Of a stretch of 64,000 bases of DNA, positions 1 to 10,815 are shown one piece after another. Source of the stretch: Hymenopus coronatus (lineage: Eukaryota; Arthropoda; Insecta; Mantodea; Hymenopodidae); assembly GCA_030762935.1 (NCBI GenBank), contig CM060883.1, forward strand, positions 29,692,501 through 29,756,500, given 5' to 3'. Made by a program: the position numbers and the translations under genes. The first letter of the stretch is position 1. Each line of letters starts with the position of its first letter. The notes under the pieces were generated by a model. It worked only from the letters and a program-made list of their open reading frames with translations. It had not been told where the DNA came from and ran no database searches.

Positions 1-284
1 TAATAATATAATTATAATATTATTATTATTCCTCATCCTCTAATTGCCCTCCTTGTATGTAGGACTTACAAGCCAGTGCCGAGGTTAGATTTCTGTTGAG
101 GAGCAGAGGCTCTGGATCAGATAGGGTAGCCAAGATGGTTGATCAGCGTATGAAAGTGGGAAAGTGCATGATATGAAATGGCAGTGAAAGAGATGAAAGG
201 AAAAATGATTAAGAAAAACCCCCAGATGCTGCTTCATTTGCCACAAATCCACATGAGGTCCGGTCACAGGCAACCACAATCCCA

Positions 285-512
285 GGCGACCGCATGTGGG
301 ATTTGACTTGAACAAAGCAGTACAGGGGAAGATTTTCTCTGGGTTCTCCAGTTTCTCCCACCATCGCATTCCACCGGTACTTTATCTTCATTCTGTATAT
401 CATGTGTCATCGGCTGCAGAAAAGTGGGCATTAAACACTTAAAATAACCCACTCTAATTGAACCTGGGGTGCCTAGGTGAGGGATGAGGGGTCTAATCAC
501 TCTGCCATGGGA
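285..512 (+). repeat. SINE-B fragment, rearranged
   Basis: The stretch 285-440 matches the body of the SINE family represented by the full copy at 33313-33569, sharing GCGACCGCATGTG and ATCGCATTCCACCGGT, in plus orientation. The stretch 445-512 looks like the tRNA-like head of the same family in minus orientation (CCTAGGTGAG, CCATGG). The two pieces therefore face each other, which a simple insertion would not produce. Confidence 0.6.
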
Positions 513-573
513 CTGCTTAAAATAACACTACTATTAATATTATTAATACTGCTAGTATGTTAAATAAATCAGA

Positions 574-680
574 TATAGACTGCCTCCATAGTTGAGTGGT
601 CAGCAAGCTGATTTCTCACCCAAAGGTCCTGGGTTCGATTCCTGAGACAAGGAATTTTTCTTTAAACAGAATTATTTGTT
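574..680 (+). repeat. tRNA-like SINE head
   Basis: An A-box-like GTTGAGTGGTCAGCAAG is followed about 35 bases later by a B-box-like GGTCCTGGGTTCGATTCC, the internal RNA polymerase III promoter layout of a tRNA or tRNA-derived SINE. The flanks do not fold into a full tRNA, so a SINE remnant is preferred. Confidence 0.5.
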
Positions 681-689
681 ATCCCCCAC

Positions 690-1422
690 AGAGCCTGGAT
701 GTATGTATGCGAGGGTTAATGTGCATAAGTTTCAAGGAAAGAAAAAGATTAAAAACCCATCGTTAAATAACCTACAGTCAACAAGTTTCTAAAGGAAAGC
801 CCCAAACATGACCACAGATGTTAAAGGGAGCTATCTATATAAATGAAACAATAAATTAATACACACAAACAGTTCAGAAAATTAGTGTATCATTATTTAC
901 ACACACTTATTTTGCACACTTAATACTGGTTGTATACCTGGTATGTAACCTTTTATCACACAACTTCTCTTTGCTGACATCAACCAACTGTAAAAATATC
1001 ACAAGAACTGCTTGCCATTTTGCTAAGTATACAACCTATAATCGTAAACTAAGGATATGTTTACAACTGAAAATCCCAGGCATTCCATTATAAACCAACC
1101 CCTGAAAGGAAAAATGCTGAACCTTTTCAAGGGCGTAAATTCCATCAGTATAAGTTGTCACAATAAAGTTTACACAATTTTATGTGACAGACTCTGGTGC
1201 TCAGCAGGGTGGACTTTCAAAGCCAAACTGCTTGGCTCTGGCACTTTAAGGGTTGGCAGCCACTCTACAGTGCAGCACTATGAGAGTTAAGCAGATGACA
1301 TCTCTGCATCTTCCATTTATTACAACTGTCATTATCTAGTATTTACTGCAGTGTTGCCATTCCTTTTCAGATGCTGTAGCAAACTGTTCTTAAGATGTCT
1401 ACCTTTACAAAATCAAGCGTAC
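690..1422. other. torsin intron, no recognised feature
   Basis: This is AT-rich DNA downstream of the Walker B exon. I looked on the minus strand for the next torsin exon (sensor 1 region) and did not find it here. Nothing else was recognised. Confidence 0.5.
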
Positions 1423-1574
1423 CTAAAGTCAGTGCCATCAATTTCTTTATGAAAATCCATAAATGCTTTGATGCCATCTAGCACTCCTCTGGGCATTTTA
1501 TCAACTTCATCAAAAACAAATATTGACCTTTCACATTTAGTGACATTTCCTCTTATCCAGTCTGCAAGATGCAT
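1423..1574 (-). CDS. torsin exon 3 (Walker B)
   Basis: The 152-nt exon reads MHLADWIRGNV, then SIFVFDEVDKM, then a DFHKEIDGTDF segment. These match the torsin WIRGNV block, the Walker B motif (hydrophobic residues followed by DE, the catalytic acidic pair) and the helix after it. The acceptor is TTCTGTTCCAG just above 1574 and the donor is GTACGC at 1422. It joins exon 2 in phase 0 directly after the YK residues that end the HFP...YK block. It ends two bases into a codon, so the next exon must begin with one base. That exon was not found in the window. Confidence 0.93.
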
Positions 1575-1688
1575 CTGGAACAGAAAACTTAATGGTTAGC
1601 TTCTGAAAATGAATAATCAGTCACATATGCTAAAGCTATATTTATTACAAAAAGTAGGCTTATATCCTTTTGGGAGGTCTAGAGATTA

Positions 1689-2575
1689 AAAATCTGATGT
1701 GTTTCATTCACATGATTTTTCTAGCTCTTACACAAACAACTTTCCTTGCAAAATATTATTCTTTTATCTACAACATGCTAATCATGTAAACATTAGAAGA
1801 ATTTGTCTTATTACCTGCTTCCTTGTAAGTAGAAGGGATATAAGGGAGTATGCAGCTAAATCGATAGTCAAATCTTTTAAAAGCTGGCCCTATGTGAAAC
1901 AATTTAAGTTTGGCTTGCTTTGCATGGCCTGCAGTAAAATAAGAGAGATGAAATGAAATGTCATTTCCTGTTTAAGAAGAGTTTAAGTAGTTTAAAATTG
2001 AAACCAATAACAAGGAATATCTCAGAAATGGTCAGCTCTACATAAAAAATGTATATGACATAAATTATGTTTTTTAACAAGATCTATATTTTTGTGTAGT
2101 AAGCTTTTGTCTATCTTTTACGGTTTAATTGTTATGCAAAATTTTACAAAAGTCATTCAGAATAAAGAGGTCTTCGGGGGCTATTCCCAGAAAATTTAAA
2201 ACATACAGTTTTTTTGTAATGTAAATATCTTTAATATATGGAGTTTTAATCAAAATCGTTATAGCCATTTTTGAGAAATACAAAATTTTCAAACATTTTT
2301 AAATGTAAAGGGTAGTTTGGGGTGTGGGTATTTTCTTGAAAATCTTTGTGTCGCATCCTTAGAAGATACTAAACTTTTTAACTCTCTTTTTGTTTTTGAG
2401 CTATGCTGTCCACAGACACACACTATGCAGACTTTTTCTAAAATTGCTTTTTTTTGAAGTCAGGGAAACTCAAAACATATATTTACAGTTAATTCTCAAC
2501 ATCAAACTTTTGGGTGGAATACAACACCTTCTCTGTCCACTTTGCACATTGTAGATATGGACTAGCGAAAGTAAA
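1689..2575 (-). repeat. R1 repeat, near full length
   Basis: Reference features of R1 (written in the orientation called plus here) are: a start with ACTTTCTCTACACGTACTATG, then ACCGAGATTTCACCGGAAAT, a GT-rich run, AATACCAAACTTGGTATTTA, CAAACTACCCTTTACATG, CCGTAAGAGATAGAC, and an end near ATGTAGAGAAAGTCATGTG. This copy carries most of these blocks in reverse order. It lies in the torsin intron between exons 3 and 2. Confidence 0.85.
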
Positions 2576-3344
2576 AAAGCAGAGTTTGTGCATTTCATTA
2601 TACTGAAATATTCTGATTTATATAATAATTTTGTGTTCTACATTTTATTATTTTATATAAAAGTTTTTTAATGCATACTGTTATCTTTCTATCATCCTAT
2701 TAAATATAAAATACACATAAACCCAACAACAAGCATTATGGCTAATAAAAGTGAAAATGTAAGTTCAGTATCATGAAAAGCAGTGAACGACACCCAGCTG
2801 AATTTTTGGTAAAAAGCTAAATAAATGTCATTAATTTAACTTGTGTCTTCCAATTGCTGACAATAGAAACAACTCCTGCCATTCCTCTAGTGCTTTTCAG
2901 ACTCAGATATATGCAATCTTAGCCTGTGCATTGTATCTTTCAAATATGCTAGGCAAATGAGCAGGAATGAATATTTACTTGGATTAAAAAAAAAAAAAAA
3001 CAGTTACTTCTTCTATGACATGGAACACTCTCATATTTTACTATAACCTGCAACCTTAAACTTAGATCCACGTAGGTCACGTAGATCCACGTGTTTCATA
3101 CATATTTACAAAGCATATTTTTATATGCATTGAGAGTAGGTCTTAAGAATAATATACAAACAAGTTACAATTAAACAATTATTTCAAACAAAAGAAAGAT
3201 ATTATTCATTATATGTAAGGCTAGATATAATTGCAGTATTCTAATTTGAATATATCTTAATAATTGTGTACTAGAGTGTTTGTCAGTGAAACGGTTTAGA
3301 GTATTAAGTTTTCTTTTATGTCTTAATATCATAAATCTCAGGTT
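2576..3344. other. torsin intron, AT-rich
   Basis: No gene or recognised repeat was seen. There is a poly(A) run near 2986-3000 and a short run of repeated GATCCACGT units near 3066-3092. Confidence 0.5.
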
Positions 3345-3945
3345 TTCATTTTTATCCATCATGATTTCCCATGAAAGAAATGTTGCTGTTGATGCCATCA
3401 CTAATGAAGAGAGTTTATGCACTATCCCTCTATTGAAATGTGATGCCAAGGCTGATGAAGCAAATTGAACATTGTCCCTCTAGTGGGAGGAGATCCTACT
3501 TAAAGTGATGCCATTATTGCTGACACAACTTCATTACTGTCCCTCTTCAGACTTGATGGCTCATGAGTTGCTAACATAAATTAATTTATATTGCTATCTT
3601 GGTATTAGAATGATAATATACTCAACCAGAACACAAGGTATGTTCAAATTAAGCTTGTCAAAAGAACAAAGCAACTTTTGAATGTTGTTCATTACTGCAA
3701 TGGGACGGGGTGTGAGAAACTTGGTTATGTTAGCAACACAACCATATCCAGAGCTCTAAGTTTGTTTCCTTTTCTGTAAACCATAGGTGCTTTTTTTATG
3801 TATAGGTTGCTGTGATTGCTTTTTCTTCCACACATGATCTCTACTCCTGATCGACATAGCACTGGCTTCAGGCTTACCAGTCAACTATGATGTTATTTTT
3901 GCTCTCTCTCTGCACTGGAAATCATGGATAAAACTGAACATCCAA
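3345..3945 (+). repeat. R2 dispersed repeat, copy 1
   Basis: About 520-600 bp are homologous, with divergence, to 30345-30870 in the same orientation. Shared blocks include ACTGTCCCTCT, TTGCTATCTTG, ACAAAGCA, TTCATTACT and TCACCAGTCAACTATGAT, and both end at AAATCATGGATAAAA. The left part contains loose tandem units built from GATGCCA and TGTCCCTCT. The class is unknown. No long open frame is present. Confidence 0.75.
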
Positions 3946-4574
3946 TATATCATTGCCCTGTAATAAAAAATGTGTATTTAAAGATTTCATAAGTCTTAAT
4001 GGACATTCCCCTATGGCATGTTCTGGTGTTTTTGTAATTCCACACCTATATATGTGTTTTTTTTCATTCCACGTCTTACTAAAATCTGCTTTTCCTTGCC
4101 TTACCTTGCACGTCAACAGTATGACAGGCTATAGTCCTCTCTTATTGGTTGCTGCACTTATAACTGCATCCAATGTATTCTTTGCATTCAGATTACTTAA
4201 GTCAAATTACTTTTCTCTCACGCAATGACGCATATGTAGATTATTATTATGCATTATTATTTTTTTAATACTTGAGAGTTTATAAGAGCAGCATATGCAG
4301 CATTACCACATCTTCACTGACCAAGCTGAGTTGAAGCTTCAGTTTATTAAAGGTTGTTATTCACAGAGTGTAAAGTGTGTGTTTCTTATTATGAAAATAA
4401 ATAATGTATAATGGCAAGAAGAGGAGGAGTGTGATAAGTTGATTGAGTGATGTGATGAGTTTGTGATCACTACTTCATGGCAACAAACATTCAAAATGCT
4501 AGAGGTTAGGGTGCTGTTTAGAACAGTGTTGTCACAGGTTAATAACTTAAATTGGAAAGGAGCAATTACTTACG
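3946..4574. other. torsin intron, no recognised feature
   Basis: AT-rich unassigned sequence. The short open frames on both strands show no family resemblance. Confidence 0.45.
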
Positions 4575-4786
4575 TCGTCAAAGAAAAAGAGGGGAGAGAA
4601 GAGAGGAAAGAGAGGAAGTAAGATGGGAAGGGAGATGAAGAGAGAGCAGAGAAGAGGACAAAAGAGAGAAGGCAAGGGAAGAGAAGAGAGAGGAGAGAAG
4701 AGGTGAGAGAGAATAGAACAGAAGAGGAGCAGAGAGTGGTGAAGAGAACAGAAGAGAAGAGCACAACAGAAAACAGAAGACTTCAA
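4575..4786 (+). repeat. polypurine (GA-rich) tract
   Basis: About 210 bases are almost entirely A and G on the plus strand, with irregular GAGAGAAG units. The leucine/serine-rich open frames on the opposite strand are by-products of this tract. Confidence 0.9.
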
Positions 4787-4949
4787 TGGGCTTTACATAT
4801 TTTTCTAAAATAAATTTTTGTCTGTCTAAAAGTTTCTTAATTATTCAAAATTATAATAAATTTAATCAAAATGAAGAGAATTTCACATGCTCTTCAGAGA
4901 AAGTTCAACACATTTTATTTCTCAAACAAATATCTGAAACTTAAGAGTA

Positions 4950-5215
4950 TTTTAATCAAAATTATTAGAACTATTTTTGAGAAAATAAAAAATCATAAAA
5001 ATTCTTGAATGTAAAGGATAGATTGGAACATGGACATTTTGTGAAAATCTTTTTGTGTTGCATTCTTGGAAAATTTATTTTGTATTTCTCTGACTTTAGT
5101 TTTTGAGTTATTTATTCCCTCTCCCTCTCTCTCTCTTGCATGTTTGTGCGATGTTGGATTTTGGGTGAAACACAATATTTCCTCTACCTATGACATGCGT
5201 GTGGTAGAGAAAATA
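4950..5215 (-). repeat. R1 repeat, one end only
   Basis: It carries the R1 blocks TTTTAATCAAAAT, AAATCTTTTTGTGTTGCAT and TTTTTGAGTTAT and finishes at GGTAGAGAAAATAAAAG. Only the hairpin-side half of R1 is present, and the usual GT run is replaced by a CT-rich run. It ends about 70 bases from the donor of torsin exon 2. Confidence 0.7.
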
Positions 5216-5286
5216 AAAGATAGATATCAGCCATAATTATCCTTTAGACAGTGAATGCAAAACAAAAACATAACAAATGTGCTTAC

Positions 5287-5555
5287 CTTATAAATATCTC
5301 TTTCACTGGCAGAAGGAAAATGAACTCGACCAGAAAAGAAATGAGCAAATTTACTCTTCTCTCCTTCTTTATACAAACTTTCAAAAATAAACTGGGTTAC
5401 ATATGTTTTTCCACTTCCAGTCCAGCCATGAAAACTCATTGCTAATGCTTTTTTTGGTGTAACACCTTTCTTAAAATGTGCTTTCAAGGCATTTATTATA
5501 ACATCATGCACTAGATGCTGCCCATATAAGTCTACTAACATTCTTCTCTCCAAGT
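5287..5555 (-). CDS. torsin exon 2 (Walker A)
   Basis: The 269-nt exon begins two bases into a codon after acceptor TTTTGTTTTACAG and ends at AAG before donor GTAAGC. It reads LERRMLVDLYGQHLV, then the torsin SFHGWTGSGKTYV P-loop block, then a segment ending in HFPSASERDIYK. The DLYGQHL and HFP blocks are torsin signatures. The Walker A motif ends in lysine-threonine (GSGKT), whereas torsins typically have asparagine there (GKN). The threonine codon ACA is unambiguous. R1 fragments lie on both sides (4950-5215 and 5665-5850). Confidence 0.95.
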
Positions 5556-5664
5556 CTGTAAAACAAAATTGTCCATTAGGGGTTTCCAAAATTAAATAAT
5601 GAAATGCTATGCTAATATCATTGAAATTCGCTTCTTTGCATGACCAGGAGTAAAACAAAATAAA

Positions 5665-5850
5665 CATAGACTACTTCCTGTTTGAAAAAAATATAAGTAT
5701 TTTAAAATTGAAACCAATAACAAGGAATATCTCTCAGAAATGGTTAACTTTGCAAAAAAAAAGACATAAATTGTGTGTTTTAACAAAATCTACCTATTTG
5801 ATGCTGTTTTTGGTCTATCTTTTATGGTTTGCCAGTTACACAGAGGTTAC
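5665..5850 (-). repeat. R1 repeat fragment
   Basis: It carries the R1 blocks CTTCCTGTTTGA, AAACCAATAACAAGGAATAT, GACATAAATTGTGTGTTTTAA and GTTTGCCAGTTA from the non-hairpin half, in reverse orientation. It stops abruptly near CACAGAGG. Confidence 0.7.
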
Positions 5851-5956
5851 AGAATTCAACCAACAAACTCCTGGGGTTACAGAGGAATAATTGAGGATGA
5901 CACTGATATAGGACACCTATGATCTGTGACAACAAACATAATTTTACTGATAATTG

Positions 5957-5957
<1 letters not shown>

Positions 5958-5991
<34 letters not shown>
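5958..5991 (+). repeat. (TA)n microsatellite
   Basis: An uninterrupted TA dinucleotide run of about 33 bases. Confidence 0.95.
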
Positions 5992-5993
<2 letters not shown>

Positions 5994-6356
5994 ACTGAAT
6001 ACACATGCAGTGGTGCTTTCCTTTCAAAAGAAGTTATTTTCTGCCACCCTCCCTCCCCCAACAACAAAAATCTACCAATGTGTTATGAAGTTATGAGCTT
6101 TGCTATTCTGAAGAAAATGCTCCCTCAACAAAGGCCAGTGCACCAATGAGTCAAATGAAATCAAATATAGTCACCATAAGATTTCATTACAGAACTATTG
6201 GCTTTGTCAAATATAAACAACTGAAAATCACAAAATACTGGTTGAAATTACATTATTTGAAAGGTTTAACACACAATTAGGAAATAAATTAACAAGATAA
6301 AGTTACTAATTAAAATAAGTTACAATTGAAATACAAGATACATTATTGGAAAAATA

Positions 6357-7699
6357 CAGGGTGTACATAAATGAATATCAGGGTTTTAACTCTTTATAAT
6401 ATTTATTACATTCAACTTACAGTTATAAATGATATGTCAAATGAAAAAGCAACTCAAACAGTTTTGTTTGTTGGCCTAAGTGCGCATGTGCATGCAATGT
6501 TTCTGCCGCAATCTGCTAGACAGCGATAGTAGCAAAGATGGCGACTAGTAAACAGAAAGCATTTTGTGTTTTGCAGTTTGCAAAGACCGAATCTGTAGTT
6601 ACTGTGCAACGTGCGTTCCGTAGTAAGTTCGGTTGTGATCCTCCTAGTGATAAAAAACATTCGTAGATGATATTATCAGTTTGAAGATACCGGCTGCCTT
6701 TGAAAAGGGAAGAGCATAGGATGACCAGGTGTAAGTGAAGAGACTGTTGAGCGAGTGAGAGAGTCGTTCACTCGTAGCCCAAAGAAATCAGTCCGAAAGG
6801 CTAGTCGTGAATAACAAGTTCCTGTGTCGACTGTTTGGAAAGTTGTAAGAAAACGCTTACAGCTACGTCCTTACCGTTTACAGTTATTACAGGCTCTAAA
6901 GCCGACAGACCATGGATTACATGCCAAATTCGCAAACGACATGTTTCATGACAATTTTGTGGATCGCGTTGTCTTCAGTGATGAATCGACCTTTCACCTT
7001 AGTGGACATGTTCACACTCATAATGTGCGCATCTGGGGCTCAGAAAATCCTCACAAGATGGTACAAATGCAACAGATTCCCCTAAGTGAATGTTTTTTGA
7101 GCCGTATCCCAGCGAAAAGTTTATGGGCCTTTCGTTTTTGGTGAACCTACTGAAACTGGCACTTCTTACCTTGATACACTAGAGCAATGGCTCTTCCCTC
7201 AGTTGGAAGAAAATGAGCCAGAGAATTTCATTTTCCAGCAGGATGGTGCGCAACCTCACTGGCATAACGAAGTACCCGATTGGTTGAATGTCACTGTACC
7301 TGAGCGCTGGATAGGCCGCAAGGGTCCCAATGACAGGGCTTGCTATGCATGGCCTCCACGTTCTCCTGACCTAACGCCATGCAATTTTTACCTTTGGGGC
7401 TTCATCAAGGATCGTGTGTACATGCTTCCGCTACCAGCTGACCTCCCTGAGTTAAGAAACTGGATTGAAGCAGCTGTTGCTACAATTACTGAATACACAC
7501 TTATCAACGTTTGGGAAGAACTCAGCTATAGACTTGATGTGTACCCTGTGACAAAGGGTAGTCACATTGAACATTTATAAGCTTCTTGGTAAAACTGTTT
7601 GAGTTGCTTTTTCATTTGACATATTATTCATAGCTGTAAGTTTAATGTAATAAATATTATAAAGAGTTAAAACCCTGATATTCATTTATATGCACTCTG
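6357..7699 (+). mobile_element. Tc1/mariner-superfamily element with long TIRs
   Basis: The left end CAGGGTGTACATAAATGAAT is matched in inverted form by the right end (ATTCATTTATATGCACTCTG). The inverted repeats extend about 110 bp inward (about 6357-6466 and 7590-7699) and both include the inverted AAAAAGCAACTCAAACAG block. TA dinucleotides at 6355-6356 and 7700-7701 give the expected TA target duplication. The total is about 1343 bp, a normal length for an autonomous element, but its transposase is broken. It sits in torsin intron 1, in the orientation opposite to the gene. Confidence 0.93.
6541..7580 (+). pseudogene. Broken mariner/Tc3-like transposase
   Basis: The segments recognised in order are an N-terminal MATSKQKAF start, a helix-turn-helix region near 6760-6850 (SPKKSVRKAS, then STVWKVVRKRL), a first catalytic block VVFSDEST near 6970, a second block FQQDGAQPH near 7230, a third block PPRSPDLTPCNFYLWG near 7355, and the C-terminus GSHIEHL with a stop at 7578. 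The acidic triad is a DDD-type set. The frame shifts several times between 6640 and 6830 and again near 7140, and stop codons interrupt it, so no full protein can be made. This transposase type is widespread in insects. Confidence 0.9.
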
Positions 7700-7701
7700 T
7701 A

Positions 7702-8861
7702 TATATTATGTATATCCTAGATGTACAATGACCAATTTAATATAAAATAGATTTCTTGAAGTGAGTGTAGTCACTTAATCTTCTTCTCAATAGCTGGTGG
7801 TGCATTCTTCTTCCTGTTTATTTATTTACCGTGGCAGTTCTCGGATATGTAACAGACCCCATAAAAGTAATGTATTAGTATAAGTAGTTATTTAGTGAGT
7901 AGTTATTTAGTGGTACAGATTACGCAATTCACATAATTTCAAATCTTACCTATTCAGTGGCCCTTAAATTCATCAAATCAATAGAACTGATTATTAAGTA
8001 GGCATTTATGGATTTCAATTTTTAATTGCGTTATGCAACTTTTGTTTTTCAAATATATAGGTCGATGATTGTACAGTTTAATTCAAGCCTGTTTAAGTTC
8101 CACATTGTTGAAAACTGTATGAATTGGAGAGGGATGCTTCTTTATACAGCTTCATAAGCGAGTCTGATAGTCCTGGATAAGTCTGGGTTCAAACCTGGCT
8201 CAAAATCTTAAACTTTTTTTTTCCAAGCACATGAATGGCATATGTTTGGAGTGAACCCAATTTTAATTCTAGTGTTTCTTTAAAACTTATAGTGATTTTA
8301 CGGAGGTACTCACATGCTATGTTTTAATATATTGCAAAGGAAAAAGGAAAAATCTTCCCATTCTTCTGTCCATGGTTTGTAAAATGATTTGCCATTATCA
8401 GGTATGCGGAAGTGAATGCGCACTTTTAAGATTCTTTCAGACTAATAGTGTATGTGTTTTACTACTTCTGATACGGTTACTATTACTCGAAGAACTCGTC
8501 TGCAGTGGCATAGCAGTAACATGTTCCTCTTTCAATTAGACAGTGCAGGGTCCAAACCATGTTCAAGCTGTTAATTTTTTTTCCTGAATCAGGTGAATGG
8601 TATAAGATTGGAGTAAAGCCAAGTTTCATTTATGGTATTTTTCTCAAAAAGTATATAAATTCATGGCATGTTGTACATAAGATACATTACTGCATTTTGC
8701 TTGTTTGTGCATTGTAGCATGAGTTAATGAGCAGGTATCAGGTATATGAATAAACTCATAGCTGTGCATACATACTTTCAAGGTCATTGCAGACTTAACA
8801 GCACATGAGTTACATTACTGCTCTGCCTGCTACTGGAACGGAATGATTCACATCTCACAAG
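7702..8861. other. torsin intron 1, repeat-derived but unassigned
   Basis: No gene was seen. tRNA B-box-like words (GTCTGGGTTCAAACC near 8187 and GGGTCCAAACCATG near 8549) are each followed by a T-rich stretch and a shared motif (AATGG then TGGAGT). This suggests two copies of a decayed SINE. Confidence 0.4.
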
Positions 8862-9153
8862 TCGCCCTCCGTGGTGTAATGATTACCATGCTGACTTCAT
8901 ATACCCAAGGTCCTGGGTTCAAAACTGGTGGAGGATGATGGATTTTTTTCGGGTGTAAAAATTCTTAACATGGCTTCCTTTGGAAGGGAAGTAAAGCCGT
9001 TGGTCCTGTGTCGTAGATTTACGGTATGTAAAAGGACCTTAAGTCTGATAGAGAGGCCTCTGAACAAAATTAAGCAGTCTATCACAGCCCAATATAGAAT
9101 GGGACGCTGAAAACCGCAGCAGTTAAAGAGCGTCCATAAATAACATGCCATTT
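8862..9153 (+). repeat. SINE-A, full copy
   Basis: It starts TCGCCCTCCGTGGTGTAATG (A-box-like), has GGTCCTGGGTTCAAAAC as B-box, then a body with GTAAAGCCGTTGGTCC, GAGAGGCCTCTGA and AATATAGAATGGGACGCTGA. It ends at AAAGAGCGTCCATAAATAA. The head resembles a tRNA of the Gln/Glu type. Other copies lie at 13460, 16869, 22090, 40600 and 57793. Confidence 0.88.
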
Positions 9154-9640
9154 ACTTCTTTTTTTTTCACATCACGGTCATGACACACTCTTTTTCAGAG
9201 CTAACTGACCTGTATTTTGTTTATAGGAAGGTAGGAGAAAACTCACATGCAGTCAGATACCCTTGACACAAACTGCATTATTCTACTTTCCAGTCTATTC
9301 ACCTGCAGGAAACTGGATCCCTAGCTGTGCATAGGCCTAATACCAGTGCAAAATAAACCCGCTTGCATACCAGGTTTCTAGGAAGAGGAACTTGAAAGGG
9401 GTCACAACAGGTGTTTGACCAGTACCTGCGCTTTTGCATGTACTATGGGCACAAATCATGTCCGTGTATAGAGAGAGATACAGGAAGATAAGACTCCATC
9501 CCTTCCATCTTCTGAGGGTACAGGTCTTGAGACCAGCTGACTCTGTTTCCTGAGTGCAGTTTTTTAATTGGGTCTGTGATTCCAGCATGATGGAGCTTTT
9601 GTTCACTTCAACAGGGATGTCAGAGGCCATTTAAATATGT
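9154..9640. other. torsin intron 1, no recognised feature
   Basis: No supported gene or repeat. The 97-residue minus-strand open frame in this stretch has no family resemblance. Confidence 0.4.
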
Positions 9641-9912
9641 TCCCAGGATGCTGGGACGTGGCGCTGATATTACTTGGCCATTACGTTCCCCTGATCCCAA
9701 ATTTCATGATTATTTTCTGTGGGGACATTACAAGAGCCTCATGTACAAGACTCCTGTCAACTCTGAGGAGGATTTGCTGGTGAGGATATTAGCTGCATGT
9801 GGTGTAATTCGTAATACTCCAGATATCTCTGAAAGGATATGAGACAGATTTATTCAAAGATGCAAATTTTGTGGATGTTGGAGGACATCACTTTGAACAA
9901 TTTCTTTAATTC
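9641..9912 (+). pseudogene. Tc3-like transposase C-terminal fragment
   Basis: It reads WPLRSPDPKFHDYFLWGHYK, then MYKTPVNSEEDLLVRILAAC, then DISERI, and after an in-frame stop it continues as a segment ending in DVGGHHFEQF. This is the third catalytic aspartate region and C-terminus of a mariner/Tc3-type transposase. The N-terminal two thirds are absent. Confidence 0.8.
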
Positions 9913-10544
9913 ATCTTGCTTGAAAGTAGGAGCTAAGTTTGCTTTTGTTATTTTTGTCCATGTTATTCCCAATTTCATTATTTGAAGAGCCTGATTAATA
10001 TTATTTTTATTATAATATTACTTGTCCTACAATTCTATGCACGAATAAGAAACTTGGTTTTCTTTATTCTTTTGTGTGAATCAGAAATATTCTTAACTTG
10101 CAATGTGAATAATGATTCTAAATTTGGTTCCTCTTTTGCTATACCAAAGATTCTTCCATTTTAAGCATTTAGAGGTGTGTAAAAGTTTTTCCTTGTTTGT
10201 TTTTCTTCCTTATTGTTTGCATCCCTTCCTTGCTTTTGCTTATATTGTCACAATAAACCAATTTCTATATTTCCATTAAAGTCATCATCCTTATGCAAAG
10301 TTCAGCCATAGAATTTTCATCCTGCAGAGGAATTGCTGCACAGCTTGTAGTTTAGAAGTAATTTTCTGGAGCTTCTACACATGGCATGGAGTGTATTACT
10401 AATGGTTAATATTTAGATACACTGTTGATATAATTTAATTTTGCAGAAGCATGATTTTTCTTTTAAACTTGAATGAAGGCTAAAGCTGGAATAGAATCCC
10501 ACTCTTGAATTTAAGTTTTACATCACTGTTGCTAGCTAGCACAG
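9913..10544. other. torsin intron 1, AT-rich, nothing recognised
   Basis: AT-rich sequence. The 60-residue hydrophobic open frame at 9982-10164 has no recognisable homology and I take it as chance. Confidence 0.4.
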
Positions 10545-10815
10545 GGGTTCAGGGTTCTTAGGCACAAAGCTTAGCCAAGGGATCGAGAACACTAAGCCAC
10601 AAAGCATAGCCAAAGGATCTGAGAAGAGAAAACCCCAATGAATTCTGCGTAGTCTAAGATATGTGGGGTCACTGATGCTGTAAAGCATTGCTGAGGAAAA
10701 CATCCCTCGGCTACTTTCCTCAGGAATGCTTTACGGCTTAGAACCCTGAAACCATTGGCTGTTAAATCAGCAACCTCACACATCCCTCAGCCACACAGGA
10801 TTCATTGGGGTTTGT
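10545..10815. repeat. inverted minisatellite-like repeat (GGCTTAG units)
   Basis: Two units like CTTAGCCAAGGGATC and CATAGCCAAAGGATCT are followed by inverted units like CATCCCTCGGCTACTTTC and TTTACGGCTTAGAACCCTG. The same word set (CCCTCGGCTACGCATTGCGG) recurs at 13035-13110. Confidence 0.6.

Noticed and set aside
1..1422. Search for the C-terminal torsin exon
   Set aside because: No sensor-1-like or C-terminal torsin segment could be read on the minus strand in this stretch.
4547..4786. Three serine/leucine-rich minus-strand open frames
   Set aside because: They are translations of the polypurine tract in different frames.
8146..8240. Functional tRNA gene
   Set aside because: Only the B-box-like half is present and no acceptor stem or anticodon arm can be formed.
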